Shown here: in pieces, positions 23,356 to 33,595 of the stretch
Layout: each line of letters starts with the position of its first letter
How positions within the stretch are numbered: the stretch's first letter is position 1
Assembly: GCA_031308135.1 (NCBI GenBank)
Contig: JAHLJT010009436.1
Location: 124,175,366-124,239,365, forward strand
Source: Acheta domesticus
Lineage: Eukaryota > Arthropoda > Insecta > Orthoptera > Gryllidae
DNA length: 64,000 nt
Direction of reading: 5' to 3'
Program-made: the position numbers and the translations under genes
The notes under the pieces: model-generated
Seen by the model: only the letters and a program-made list of their open reading frames with translations
What the model was told of the DNA's origin: nothing
Database searches by the model: none

Positions 23356-23835
23356 ACCCCCTCTTGCACGACCTCTGTTGCTGCGCGCCGCTCATCGGGG
23401 CGCCCCGACAGAGAGCGAGCGCGGGGCACTTGACCGTGTCCACCCCCGCGTCGCTGGCCGTGCCGCAGCGGTGGCCGCGTCGCCCGCGCTCGTATTTTTC
23501 ATCATTCGACGTGTCGGAGGTGGCGCCCAGCGAGGCGCTATACGTCGCCGTCGGTGGTGGCTGCGGCGGCGGAGGCGGCGGCGGCTTATTGCGCTCGGAG
23601 GCGGGGCCGAGACGCGGAACAGATTGGTGAGGCGGCGAAGAAGGCGGAGGCGGAGGCCAAGACGAAGGCGCAGTGATCGATTTTCATCGCCAGCGAGACG
23701 CGGCTCGACGCCCAGGGCTCGCCGCTGCCGTATAAATCCTGCCCGTCGGCCGCCGCCGCTGCCGCCTCCGCCAACCTCTCACCCTCCCACGCATCCACCG
23801 CTCCGGAAATATCCGTCCAGCCCTCTCCTTGCACT
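23352..23835. other. GC-rich CpG island 13, promoter-like
   Basis: The CpG-rich block follows the CT tract, with a GGC/GGA run at 23560-23585 and purine-rich GGCGGAGG repeats at 23638-23660. A TATAAAT (23731-23737) lies inside the GC-rich sequence, followed by C-rich DNA. GAGA tract plus isolated TATA word in a CpG island is promoter-like, but no initiator or transcript evidence is visible. Confidence 0.45.
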
Positions 23836-24500
23836 CGCTTGCCCGCACCTCCTCTGCGTGTCCGTCGTTCCTTAGCATTGCCGTTGTTATGGAGGCATCT
23901 ATCACTTTAAGTGAAATATATTCAACTCTGCTCATCATTTCGTCGGCATAATTACCCAAAACTGACGAGATATCATATTTAATTACTTTCACACTCTGTA
24001 GTGCTGTTTGCCAATTTATTTGCTCATGACTTATCTTTCCCTGAAAATACCACTTTTCATTCTCGAATGACATTGCACCTTGTATCTATCGTACGAGGAA
24101 TTTCCCCATCATCAATAGCTGCTCACTTGCTCTCTGGCTTCGCCCGCCCGATCTCACTCCGTCCTTCATCTCCGTCGCCGTATCACGTCCGTCCCGTGAC
24201 CCAACCTCCACGCTCTCTCTGCGCGTCCCGCGTCGCCCCGCCCCGCGCCGCGCCGCGCCGGGCGATATATCCAGGCGCGCTCATCCGCTGCCCAGCGCCC
24301 CGCCGGCGGTGCGCCCCTAGGGACGAGCTGCCGGAAAGAACAAGCGCCGGCCGGCTGACTGGTTCCGCGAATCCGAATTCATCTCTTTAAGGGCTTCTCC
24401 GATTTCGCCACGCCGCGGATATTAACAGAGCCGTCGGCGCGAGGGTTTCACCCATTTGTTCCAGCGCCCGACCGCTCAGTCTCCGGCGGGGAACAGATTG

Positions 24501-24519
24501 GAGGAGGAGGAGGAGGAGG
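24501..24519. repeat. (GGA)n run
   Basis: A pure GGA trinucleotide run of about six units runs straight into the kB-like decamer. Confidence 0.85.
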
Positions 24520-24527
24520 GAGTTTCC
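24518..24527 (+). promoter_or_regulatory. Rel/NF-kB-like decamer GGGAGTTTCC
   Basis: This is the same decamer as at 10654-10663 and fits GGGRNNYYCC. It sits at the edge of GC island 14, immediately after a GGA run. Confidence 0.35.
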
Positions 24528-24560
24528 AATCACCGATCCTTGAGTAACTCGGGAGATCAC

Positions 24561-25319
24561 TTGAGGCCGAGAGTTACAATAGGTCGTTGCAAACGTATCG
24601 GAGTGGCCGCTGTTGTTATTGCAGGCTTTTTAAGACGTAATTTTTATTCTCAGTTCTTTTATAGAGTTTTCATAGTGATGTAAGTGATTTATAAGATCGA
24701 AGATATTGGTATGTACTTTTCAAGTCTTTACTACTTTCTTTACTATTTGCTCTTTTGTGCTGCTATTAAAACCATAGAAGATTCTCTTTATAATGGCTAT
24801 CACTTTAGCGTGTGAGACAAGTTTTGTAATTTATTTCCTGCATACAAGTTTTCAGAGTTATGCAACCTTATGTACTTCAAGAAGATAAAAGTATCTTGAA
24901 ATGTAATATATGTAGAATTACCTGTATTGCTATTTCATTGAAGGAGGTCAACTAGTTCTTCGTGAAAGATAGAATTTTTTTTCATTTGGAAGCCTCATAT
25001 TGTATTTTCTTATGATTTATTATGGCAATAGATCTTAAAAACAATAAAACTAATAGCTGAAGTGATTAAAATGTAGAGAACCCTTAAGTAATATTTTAGG
25101 GAGCTACGTTACTATTCACTTTTCAGTATTCTCTAGTGAATTCTATTGGGAATACTGAAGAGTGAATAGTAACGTTGATGCGTAAAGTTCGTATAAATTA
25201 AATTTCCATTTATTACACGATTCATGATATTTTGCACTACGAGAATACAAATTGCAATTTCAGCCGCTACGATAGCCACACTACTCGTTGGTAATTGATA
25301 TCCTGTTTTGTTGTGCTGT
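24561..25319. other. AT-rich interval containing a long hairpin
   Basis: This is AT-rich unique sequence apart from the 25106-25175 hairpin. No coding frame is convincing. Confidence 0.5.
25106..25175. ncRNA. 28-bp near-perfect hairpin, candidate small-RNA precursor or foldback
   Basis: The left arm (25106-25133, beginning ACGTTACTATTCACTTTT) and right arm (25148-25175, beginning GGGAATACTGAAGAG) are reverse complements, with two differences that are both G:U-compatible if the plus strand is transcribed. The loop is 14 nt (25134-25147). The 70-nt size is that of a pre-miRNA, but a stem without bulges is also typical of young inverted repeats. I do not recognise either arm as a known miRNA, so the type is provisional. 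Confidence 0.35.
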
Positions 25320-25695
25320 TGCCCTGTTGTAATTTCCTTGCCTAAGTGAAGTTCCCGCGGTGCTTTATCTCGGAAGTACGGGAGCTCGTAAAGTATCTCT
25401 CGCAAAGGGCCAACTCGCGAACTTATCCATCATCCTGCAGCGACTGCTTCCCCGCGCTGGCGGCCGCTCCGCGCCTCTTCCCTACTCGCATGACTTCCAC
25501 AACTTCCACTTCCCCCGCCGACTCGGCCCCGCTGCGAGCTCACCGCGCGCATTCTTCCAACGCCGGGGCTGGGCTTTCGCGAGGGATTTCCCGGATTCAC
25601 CGCTACAACGCCTTTGCCACCGCTTCTCATCTCTTATCGCAGTGGCTTGGGGCTTGCGTCCTGCTGAGTTTCGTCGACTCACCATTCACCTCACT
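25320..25695. other. GC-rich island 15
   Basis: This moderately GC-rich block has CTGGCGGCCGCTCCGCG (25454-25470) and C-rich stretches. It is open in four or more frames, including 123- and 126-codon frames in overlapping registers, which argues against any one being coding. Confidence 0.5.
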
Positions 25696-26279
25696 GCCAC
25701 ATCGTTATTCACTGTGAATTCCCGAATTTCTATTAATTAGACTCGTTATCTTTAAAATTCAAAATTCATTATTTATACCAAATACCTTCCGCACAACTTC
25801 AATATTGGTTCTCCATTATTTCATGCAAACAATCTTCACTTCTACTCTATTTCTGCACCTCTTTCACTTAGCACTGAAGAATTTGAATTCCAGTAATTTT
25901 TCATGTGTTTCATGTCTTCTTTCTTATTCTCAAGAACACGCCTCATATGCATGGCGTCAGTTGATTTGATCTTACTGCATGGCCTTCTCGAATATATTAT
26001 TTTGCATTTAAAATGTATTATGATCTTGTTGGCATTGTAATGTGAACAGAAATTGCTACTTTTCAACAAGATTTAAATACATTTTTGCCTTGTAACCTCG
26101 CTACAGTCTCTGCGACTCGTCATATTACTAGTCGGCCATAACCACAACACTTCCTTTAAATGGGCTTCATCGAACCATGTAAATGTTACTGTCTTTGTCT
26201 GTCTACTCTCGTTCTTTTGTCCGCTATCAGTGACTTTCCTTCCTGTGATGCATCCACCGTATACTTGTCATAACTGCTT
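25696..26279. other. AT-rich interval, no gene seen
   Basis: This is AT-rich unique sequence. I see nothing. Confidence 0.5.
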
Positions 26280-26710
26280 GACCTGCATCAAGGCATTCCT
26301 CCCAACGCATCGCTGCCACCAAGCGCTCCTCCTTTGATGGGGCTCCCAGCCGCATCAGAAGCTACTGCGCGCCGCCGCCGCGCCGGGAGCGCACGCAGCC
26401 ACGCAGTAAACCCTGGTTTCCGCGTGGCTGTGCGGCGGAAGCGCGCAACGCGAAGGAAACCGAGCGCGCGCGACTGAGACAGAAAGAGAGAGACCTCGCC
26501 AGCGCCGTCGCTACTTCTCCTTCCTCGATCTCTCCTCCCCTCCCCTCCCCTTTCCTTCCCTTCTCGCCCCGCGGAGCGTCCCCGCTTCCGCGTCACCGCC
26601 CGCGCGAAACGCCGCGCTTTAGCGCTTGCTGCGAAGGAAAGCCAGGGATCTGCTGCGGAGGGTGCGCTACACGGCGTGTGTATGCTGCTTGTTCCTTCTG
26701 AGTTGTCATC
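26280..26710. other. GC-rich CpG island 16
   Basis: CpG-rich sequence (GCGCGCCGCCGCCGCGCCGG region, about 26367-26386), then a purine patch and a long pyrimidine tract, then CpG-rich DNA again to about 26660. The 144-codon minus frame is low-complexity. Confidence 0.55.
26529..26565. repeat. Homopyrimidine tract (CCCCT-type)
   Basis: There are 37 consecutive pyrimidines with repeated CTCCCCTCCCC words, a composition prone to triplex (H-DNA). It lies inside a GC island. Confidence 0.85.
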
Positions 26711-27764
26711 TCTCAAGTTCACCCGAGTGGGCGTCCACTATTGCAATACACAGTATAAAATCGTCAATATGTAATATTGTACACTACATTTTTTGTCAAT
26801 TATTTTATAAAATTTCGAAAGTTTGAATGAAATAGTTCGAGAAATTTCTCAGTTAATAACATTTGAAGACACATTTAAGTTATTTTCTTCTATTTTCATT
26901 CGTTATATTTTTGTAATTCAATTAAATATAGTTTGTAGAAAGTATTCTTCACACACGCGTGTTCTCGCCTTTTAGTTGCTTTGTTCCATAAAAAATTTAC
27001 CTATGGCGATTTTTTTGTTTAGTAACTTAAATTTTATTCAATAAAGGTTACGTCCTTATATTTCAATTTCTCAGTTTCTATTAACTATTCTTCTAGGCAG
27101 TGAGGAATATTTTATTGATTCTGTTGTGAAGAAAATTCGTCATAAGACATAATGATGTATGAGAGTCTCTCCGCCCCAGGCTCTTTAAAGGAGGCGTAGA
27201 TAATTAACTTTTGAAAGTCTTCTTTATCGTGGATGCATATCATTGAAGTTGCAATGACGCATGATTTAATTGCTCACAAAACTGCCTTTCATTGTGATGC
27301 TCATTTGTATGAATGAAAAGCAATTGTTCAAAGAAATAACACACCTTTAATATTCTCAGAAGCACTATCTCTCGTACCGTAAACTTCACTTTTCATGGCG
27401 AGAGCGCAACTGATAAAATTGTCTTGAATGTGCGTACGCTCATTATTTTACTGACATATTGCATTCTTTGTAGTTCGTATACGAGTACGTACTGTGCCAT
27501 TCATTGATAAAGAATCAGAATGAGTATACTCTGTATTCTTTTTATTAATATAGAGGGTATAAAACAATACATAAATATAATTTATCTTAAATTCATTCAA
27601 ATAAGTAATCTTTCATTTTGTAATTTTTATTTTAATTATAACAACAATGAGACATTCAAAGAGCTCATTGCTCAGTAACAAGTCGATTGTTACATTAGTA
27701 TTATATGTATGAAGCCGAGCTTGTTCATTAAGGTTTATTCCAAGAAGCAGTTGTCGAAAAAGAT

Positions 27765-27813
<49 letters not shown>

Positions 27814-27949
27814 ATTACTATGGTTATTGTTACTATTACTAATACATTTTTTTATTATTATTGTTATTAAAGGACTTTAAAATGACCCTTCCTATTTGAC
27901 CTGGTGTGACGGAAGGAAATCCAGAATCAATCACGTAACAAACCTTGCA
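26711..27949. other. AT-rich interval with ATT microsatellite
   Basis: This is AT-rich throughout, with only a small GC patch at 27170-27195. It contains the (ATT)n tract at 27767-27810 and degenerate ATT/GTT repeats to 27870. No gene is seen. Confidence 0.55.
27767..27810. repeat. (ATT)n microsatellite
   Basis: There are about 14-15 uninterrupted ATT units, with decayed units continuing downstream (ATTACTATTACTAA, TTATTATTATTGTTATTA). Confidence 0.95.
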
Positions 27950-28395
27950 AGGCCCTATAGTGGCGTTCGCCTGCGACAAACGCCTTCTCCGCTGCCGCCG
28001 CCGCCGTAATCGCCGTGCTAAGTGGAATGCCGCGTAGCGCGGCGCTCCCGCGCGGCTGCCGCCGGGCTTGTCCGCCGCCCCCGCCGCGTGTCCGCCAGGC
28101 CATAACACGGCCGTTTCGGCGCGCGCCAGCATGGCTTCCGAGGGCTGCCGCTAACGCCGCCAACGCCAATTCCCTATTGTCCCTCTCTTGCCCCGCTGCA
28201 TTAGGGCACTGCGCGACCAAAGGGGTTCGCTGCTTGCTTCATGCGGCCGCTGTTCGATTGCGAACGAGCTCGGTGTTGTAATTGGGTATTGTAACACATC
28301 TCTCAAATTGTTTCGGGGATTTCACGCCGCGCCGTGATGTTAGTGGTCCGGTTGTGAGAGCGTTACAATGGCATCGCGGATAAAATATAGTAAAA
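27950..28395. other. GC-rich CpG island 17
   Basis: CpG-rich sequence has GCCGCCGCCGTAATCGCCG (about 27994-28012), CCAATTCCCTATTGTCCC (Sox-type ATTGT word, about 28166-28183) and a final CpG patch with GGATAAAATA near 28379. Frames open on both strands are compositional. Confidence 0.5.
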
Positions 28396-29349
28396 TCTTC
28401 CGCGGAATATAATTATGTAATGTAAAACCAATCCAATAATCGCAGTGCAATACTCTTAAACCTTCACAATGTGAGATGGACGTTTTCAGCGTGAAAGCTA
28501 GAAATTCACTTATTCAGCACTCTCTCCAATAGTAATTTGAGGGGTTTATCGGCTCTCTGGAGATAATTGAGCTAATAATGCAATGATTATAATTAATTAA
28601 TTATCAGTTGTTTTCAACAGCACTCTGACATTCAGTACAGATTCTATTCCATGGGATTTGAAACATTTGATTTGCACTCCAACTCAGTACAAAACAGATT
28701 TGGCAAAATTTCATTATCTTATTTTGCTCCATTCTATATTCTCTCTTGTTTATTTTCTTCCTTATTCATTTCGTCGTACCGTATATAAATAATATTACGT
28801 GTATTAATTATTATTAGTTATATTTAGTATATTAATTATTATTTTACGAACTGAGTGAAGTGAATATCTTTTCTTATTTCTCTCCGTATTTTCTTTTTTC
28901 ATCTTTGGTAATTGTGTATCCTAACCAAAGAGATCAGTCACGAGTCGTAGTAAGATTTTCCTCGATGATGTAGAGAATACCACGAAATGTAAGAACGAAG
29001 CCTTTTCTAATAAAGATAGCTGCGCGTGACTGACTTGTTAGATTAAGGAAATCAAGCAGTTTCGCGTTTCACTTTCAAGTACGGCGGCAGGTGTTTGAAA
29101 TAGCTTTCTCTCATAATACAGAAGAATTACAGTAAATGAACACAATCACCGTGTGATTTTAACTTTTCGTGCCGAAACATTGAAAAGTGCAATTTTTTTA
29201 AAGCCTTTCGTAGGGAATCAAATTACAGTAAATCTTTGTTTGATGTATTGCATCGCACAATGTATTATGTACATTTCTACAGAAAACGTTTCATGTATTT
29301 GTTCATTATCATGGAGAAAGTCCGCAGTAGTGGAGGAATAGTAAGAGAG
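28396..29349. other. AT-rich interval, no gene seen
   Basis: This is AT-rich unique sequence with several ATTAATTATTA words (28580-28605 and 28802-28842). I see nothing else. Confidence 0.5.
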
Positions 29350-29665
29350 AACGTTTTCCCCGCCGATGGATCTGTCACTGGTGGCGTCTCGGAGGGCGTG
29401 ACTGAGTGGAGAACACGAATCCACCTCGACACCGCCCCTGCAACTGGCCACCTCCATCAGGGCGCCCATTGACACCCTAACAGGGTTCTCGCAAGGGCCA
29501 GGGCCGGGCGCCGTTGCCAACGCCCTTCGGGAAGAAAAGGAAACGGCGCAGGTGGCGCGGACGTCTCGAGTTCCCCGCGCGCCGCACGGCGTCTCGCCGT
29601 GTGGGGGCTCTGAGAGGGAATTGAAAGCGGAGGAAGGTGGCTTGGAATTATCCGAGAACATAATT
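29350..29665. other. GC-rich island 18
   Basis: This moderately to strongly GC-rich block contains a CTCF-like word and is followed within 10 bp by a long GA tract. The 166-codon minus frame across it and the GA tract (SLSLPLSLS...) is low-complexity at its start and is not called. Confidence 0.5.
29550..29558 (+). promoter_or_regulatory. CTCF-like core AGGTGGCGC
   Basis: AGGTGGCGC, preceded by GGCGC, fits the AG(R)(K)GGCGC core known for insect CTCF. The same 9-mer recurs at 44685-44693. Confidence 0.35.
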
Positions 29666-29672
29666 TGGAACA

Positions 29673-29716
29673 AGAGAGAGAGAAGGAGAGAGAGAGAGAG
29701 AGGGAGAGAGAGAGAC
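29673..29716. repeat. (GA)n microsatellite, slightly interrupted
   Basis: GA dinucleotides run with two short interruptions (AAGG and GGG). Like the CT tract at 23315 it borders a GC island. Confidence 0.95.
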
Positions 29717-30180
29717 ACTTGTATTTGGGATTTTTTTTTAATGAAATTAATTTAGAAACATGTTATTTAAAAATCAGTTCAGGTTAAAATCTTCCTAAGC
29801 ACTGGTTTTTCTCCAGAATAGTTATCTACAATTGAAACATTTCTGATGAACATTAGTTTATTGTTTAAATATTTTTGTGAATATTATTTATTATGCATAT
29901 TTTGTAAATATTTTTTACCTAGAGAAATATTATGTCCCTCGAAAATGAGTATTACTCTTTTGAAGTGTCCAGAAACAATTAATGGCAGTGATTGTTTGTG
30001 ATAAAAAGTGACAGTATCAATGTTATTCCATTCTCCTTCAGACTGTACGATCTGTTGACACAACTGATATAAAGAGAAAACGAATACAATCTTCAATACT
30101 TATCTGTAAGTCAATATTTTAAGGTAGGTAGCCGTTTTATTTACCCTTGACCTTCCATAAAATTCATATCTTTGAAATTC
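29717..30180. other. AT-rich interval, no gene seen
   Basis: This is AT-rich unique sequence. I see nothing. Confidence 0.5.
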
Positions 30181-30565
30181 CTTCGAGACGCTTGTCTTGT
30201 TAGCGGCGTCTGTGCAGTCCAGTGACGCTCACCGCCTGTCGAGTACGTACGCTTTCTCTGATTTTTCCCCGCATCTGCTCTTCTCCTTCGCCGAGTCGGT
30301 CTCTTTCGAACCCGACTCGTCCTCCGTCGCCAACAACTTGACAGATTGTCGTCCCGAGCTTCGTCACCTCCCCTCCCCCGCTTCGCAGTGGGCTCTGCCC
30401 AGCCACGTCCTCGCTCCCGCCGCCCGCCCTCGCTGGCGTTCGTCCTCTCTCGCTCGAACGGTTCGGTTCGTACGCGGCTGCGCTCGGCCTCGTCCGCTCT
30501 CCGCCCTCCTCGCCGCGCGTTCTCCGCCTACTGTCCGGCTGCAGTTTGTTTCGCATGGAGCACTC
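30181..30565. other. GC-rich island 19
   Basis: C- and CpG-rich sequence with TCG/CCG words. Frames of 118-134 codons are open on both strands over the same bases and are not called. Confidence 0.5.
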
Positions 30566-30663
30566 TGGGATTCTGTTGCCCGTAGAAAAAAATAATGAAA
30601 ACAGTCGAAAGAGTCTTCGCAGACGGAAAATATATCGACTGACAAACGACTGTGGACGTGGAG

Positions 30664-30770
30664 ATCAGCGATCATAGGAAATTCCAAAGTGCATAGCAAA
30701 TTCCGGGTTCGATTCCCGTCGATTCTCATGTGAAATTTGTTCCGACAAAACGAGTTCAGCTGCTTCACAA
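30664..30770 (+). mobile_element. Possible tRNA-like SINE fragment
   Basis: A canonical B box GGGTTCGATTCCCG (30706-30719) sits in CAAATTCCGGGTTCG with a short unrelated tail. I could not find an A box at the right distance or a cloverleaf, so this is not called a tRNA gene. It is not obviously SINE-A. A diverged SINE head is the likeliest reading. Confidence 0.35.
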
Positions 30771-32059
30771 GGGCTAGTCCAACCTTTGTGAAGTGTCCTA
30801 AACCTTACTCCCTTCTTTATTCCTTCCCAATTCTGGCCGCTGGGTAGTGACGCAGGGCCGCGCTGTGTGAGGCGCGTACGCGGAGATGCTACCTGGCGGT
30901 CCTCTTGACAATTGACAGACGAGACGTGACTCAAATATAGAGAGCGCTGATGTAAGTGATGATAGCGCTGATGTTAATGGAGGATTACTCCGATCGACTT
31001 GCTCTCAACGCCCCCAAGGGCTTAAGAGACGCGTTGCGTCATGACGCAACAAACAAACAAAACAATGTCCAACGTCGCACCTCAGCTTCTGGTTCAGGGG
31101 CAATGGCTATTGTAATTTTAGCGGCCGTATCCCGATTCCATCTCGCGGTTAACTTTTCCTAAACCTTTCCCCTACTTCTGCATAGGCAAAGGCCAATTGC
31201 ATCCCGCACGGTTTTATTCGTGCAAGGAAGAACTCGCCCAAATACCAGTACTTCCAAGATCACTTTTTCGCTTTCATATTGGAAGAAAATGAAACAAAGT
31301 ATATATGGTCTTTTCAACATGTTCATTTTCTCTTACTTTTGTATTGTGCTGGTCAGATCTGAGTAAGTAAAGCTTTTTTTGGAATTTAACTGTAGGTATG
31401 GAATTATCTTAACTTATTGAAAGTGAATTGTACTTCTTTGGACCTCTCCAAAAAAGAGGGTCAAAGCGCTTTTGGTCTTCCCTAAAAATATGCAGAATTA
31501 AAACGATTATATTTTAGTTACATAACGTACTTAGTTCCGATGATTCTGCCACACTCTGGTGTTCGAGGTTTTCTCTGCACTGGTTCGAGAATCTACGTAT
31601 TTATGTTACTCGTGAATGGAAATATTACCATTTTTTTTGTCTTTTACCCTCCCGAAACATCACCAATCAATCTGGCTATCTCTCTCAGGTAGAGGAACGG
31701 GAAGGGAGATTAACTGAGAGGCGGAAGTAAGGGAAAGAGGGCGGGATGCAATCGGCGATTCCGAATTTTAGGAACAGGGGGGAAAACGCTGAAGAGACGA
31801 CACCTTAGAATCAATATAATACTCGATTGAACAAAACAATCGGAACTTCTACTTTAAAAGTGATATTAAAAATTTGTGTAAGTTCGATTGTTATATGTCG
31901 GATTTGATTATGTTCAGTATGTTTACTGAAGTGCCAATTCCAAAAGTTTTCTTTGCTATCTTGCTTTGGCTTAAAAAAATTTAAGCATCACCGTGTATTT
32001 AACGAAGGAAGGAATCGTTCCTAAATAAGGTGAATGGATAAAGACAGCATGTTCTTCCA
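30771..32059. other. Mixed to AT-rich interval
   Basis: A small CpG patch at 30835-30905 and an 18-bp palindrome at 31033-31050 occur near the left side. The rest is AT-rich, with a purine-rich patch at 31685-31745. No gene is seen. Confidence 0.5.
31033..31050. promoter_or_regulatory. 18-bp perfect palindrome with bZIP-like half-sites
   Basis: GTTGCGTCATGACGCAAC is a perfect palindrome made of two TGACGCAA half-sites back to back. TGACG and GCAA are half-site words of the ATF/CREB and C/EBP types of bZIP protein. The function call is inference. Confidence 0.4.
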
Positions 32060-32172
32060 ACGTTCGTGCAGTATTTTAGGAAGTTCAGCCGTTTTTTCGG
32101 TGCCGCTTCTAAAAATGGTGCAGCCCGGGGGACCGCCCTCCTCGCGTCCCTTAACTACGCCACTCGCTGCAC
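32060..32172 (-). mobile_element. Probable end of a DNA transposon or MITE
   Basis: On the minus strand the segment reads AGTGGCGTAGTTAAGGGA, then GGAGGGCGGTCCCCCGGG, then CACCATTTTTAGAAGCGGC. This GTGGCGTA-plus-GGGCGGTCC arrangement resembles the terminal region of common insect DNA elements as I remember them. No partner end was found in the window, so it looks like a solo, truncated end. Confidence 0.4.
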
Positions 32173-33025
32173 AGTGGATATTCTCTCTCTCCCTCTCTTT
32201 CTCTCTCGACCCGGCGAAAAAAGCTGAAACGCCAGCGCCTGAAGCGAACTGGAAAGGCAGAGTGCGGAATAACAGCGGAATAACGGCGAACGATGCAGAA
32301 ACGGCTGCTGCACTCCACGCCACTCGTTGCGCGCGGTACCTCTAATGAGTAAAATGTGGGCTCGAATGGAAAAATGGTAATTTTTTGTGGGTTCGCAGAG
32401 GTCTGCTAACCTATAGAATGCTTTGTTAGTCTTGTTTCAAACAACCTCTTACTATTTTCCTTCATGTCTTAATATTGATTTTGGTGCCTCTCCTGTATGT
32501 AAAAAAATATATTAAAATTTATGTTTTGCGCGTTCGCGAACACCACAGTGTATCAAATACATTGTTCATTTTATTCATTTATTCAAGTGAAAATGGGAAT
32601 AATATATACTTTTGTAACCTTGAGTTCTGTTTATACGTACATTATAAATTAATTGGTGTTATTCTTAGGAGTTATACTGAAAGTGAGAATGTATAAGTGA
32701 TTCTTTTAATGCTGCTAGTTTTTCACAAAATATAGTGAGTCACATTTTTGTCATTCACAAGACAAATTATTATCAAAATATAATTAAAGATAAAGATAAA
32801 GACGTTTAAGATAAAGATATCGTTGTGTTTTTTCACAATTCTAAGAATTGAAACAATACTATTTATAATTATTAAGTCGTATGTAATATGGTATGTTTAG
32901 TACTTTTTTAATTTTATTTATTTTATCTGATAACATTCCGCAGATTATGAACCGTTCTCTCCGCACATTGTTGAGTAAATTAAAATGACAAATATGCATC
33001 ATGAATTCTCCCTTCCTTATCCCGT
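32173..33025. other. GC-rich shoulder (island 20), then AT-rich interval
   Basis: A CT-rich tract at 32181-32213 and a moderately GC-rich stretch to about 32345 follow the transposon end. From 32346 the DNA is AT-rich, with a GATA-word cluster (separate entry). No gene is seen. Confidence 0.45.
32788..32819 (+). repeat. AGATAA tandem patch (GATA-word cluster)
   Basis: AGATAAAGATAAAGACG is followed by AAGATAAAGATATC, giving four GATA words in 32 bp. It may be a simple-sequence patch or a GATA-factor cluster. Confidence 0.45.
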
Positions 33026-33225
33026 GCAGCGAGTGCGAGTATTTGGCCTATCTCGAGCGCGACCAATTAGTCGAGGAGCAGCGGCGCCCCCGTAGCGGCG
33101 CGCGTGCACGCGTCGCGTGCGCAGGGCTGCGTGCTCCGTCGCCGTTCCTTCCGCGACGCTTTTCCGCCGTCACCGCCCCGGCGCTTTCACGCGGAGCGGG
33201 CCGACCCGGGGCGACCGGGGCGGAC

Positions 33226-33245
33226 GCCGCGCCGCGCCGCGCCGC
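33226..33245. repeat. (GCCGC)4 pentamer run
   Basis: There are four exact GCCGC units. Shorter runs of the same pentamer or its register variants occur in islands 1, 2, 6, 14 and 32. Confidence 0.85.
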
Positions 33246-33341
33246 GGCCGTTTTAATTACGCGATTACACACTGCGATTGGGTCGCGTGCCCGGTGCGGC
33301 GCCGCACGCAAGTCGCTACTGCCGTCGCCGGCACCGCCGCG

Positions 33342-33376
33342 GTCGCGTCGAGTCGTGTCGCGTCGCGTCGTGTCGT
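33342..33376. repeat. (GTCGY)7 pentamer array
   Basis: Seven consecutive 5-bp units read GTCGC, GTCGA or GTCGT. The complementary pentamer GCGAC forms a similar array in island 32 at 63117-63144. Confidence 0.85.
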
Positions 33377-33595
33377 GACCTGCCGCCCCGCGCCGGCTCT
33401 CGCGGGCGCGTTCCCACGGGAGCGCCTTACGCGGTGCAGCGCGGGGGCCGCCGGCTCCCGCAGCTGCCGAGGCACCCCTTCGCGCGCCCCCGGATGCTGC
33501 CCTGGTGCGGAGAGGGAGGGGCGTGGTTTGGATTTTCGCGCGAGGATGCGAGCCAGAGCCGGCCTCCAGGAGTCGTTTTCGGGCAGGTAAACATG

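Larger units (their letters stand above)
24116..24560. other. GC-rich CpG island 14
   Basis: C-rich then CpG-rich sequence contains a CCGCG pentamer run (24243-24259), GCGGATATTAACAGAG (24414-24429), a GGA run and a Rel-like decamer. The preceding 280 bp (23836-24115) is AT-rich and empty. Confidence 0.55.
33026..33595. other. GC-rich CpG island 21 with homeodomain-type cores
   Basis: This is one of the densest CpG islands. It holds a (GCCGC)4 run (33226-33245) followed at once by TTTTAATTACGCGATTACAC (33251-33270), then a (GTCGY)7 pentamer array (33342-33376). The AATTACG and CGCGATTAC words recur in island 5. At least six frames are open across it, which is compositional. Confidence 0.6.

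Noticed and set aside
27767..27870. ATT tract as an insertion or CRISPR-like array
   Set aside because: It is an ordinary trinucleotide microsatellite with decayed edges and no spacers.
30706..30719. tRNA gene candidate around a perfect B box
   Set aside because: There is no A box at tRNA spacing, no acceptor stem and no anticodon arm. Listed instead as a possible SINE fragment.
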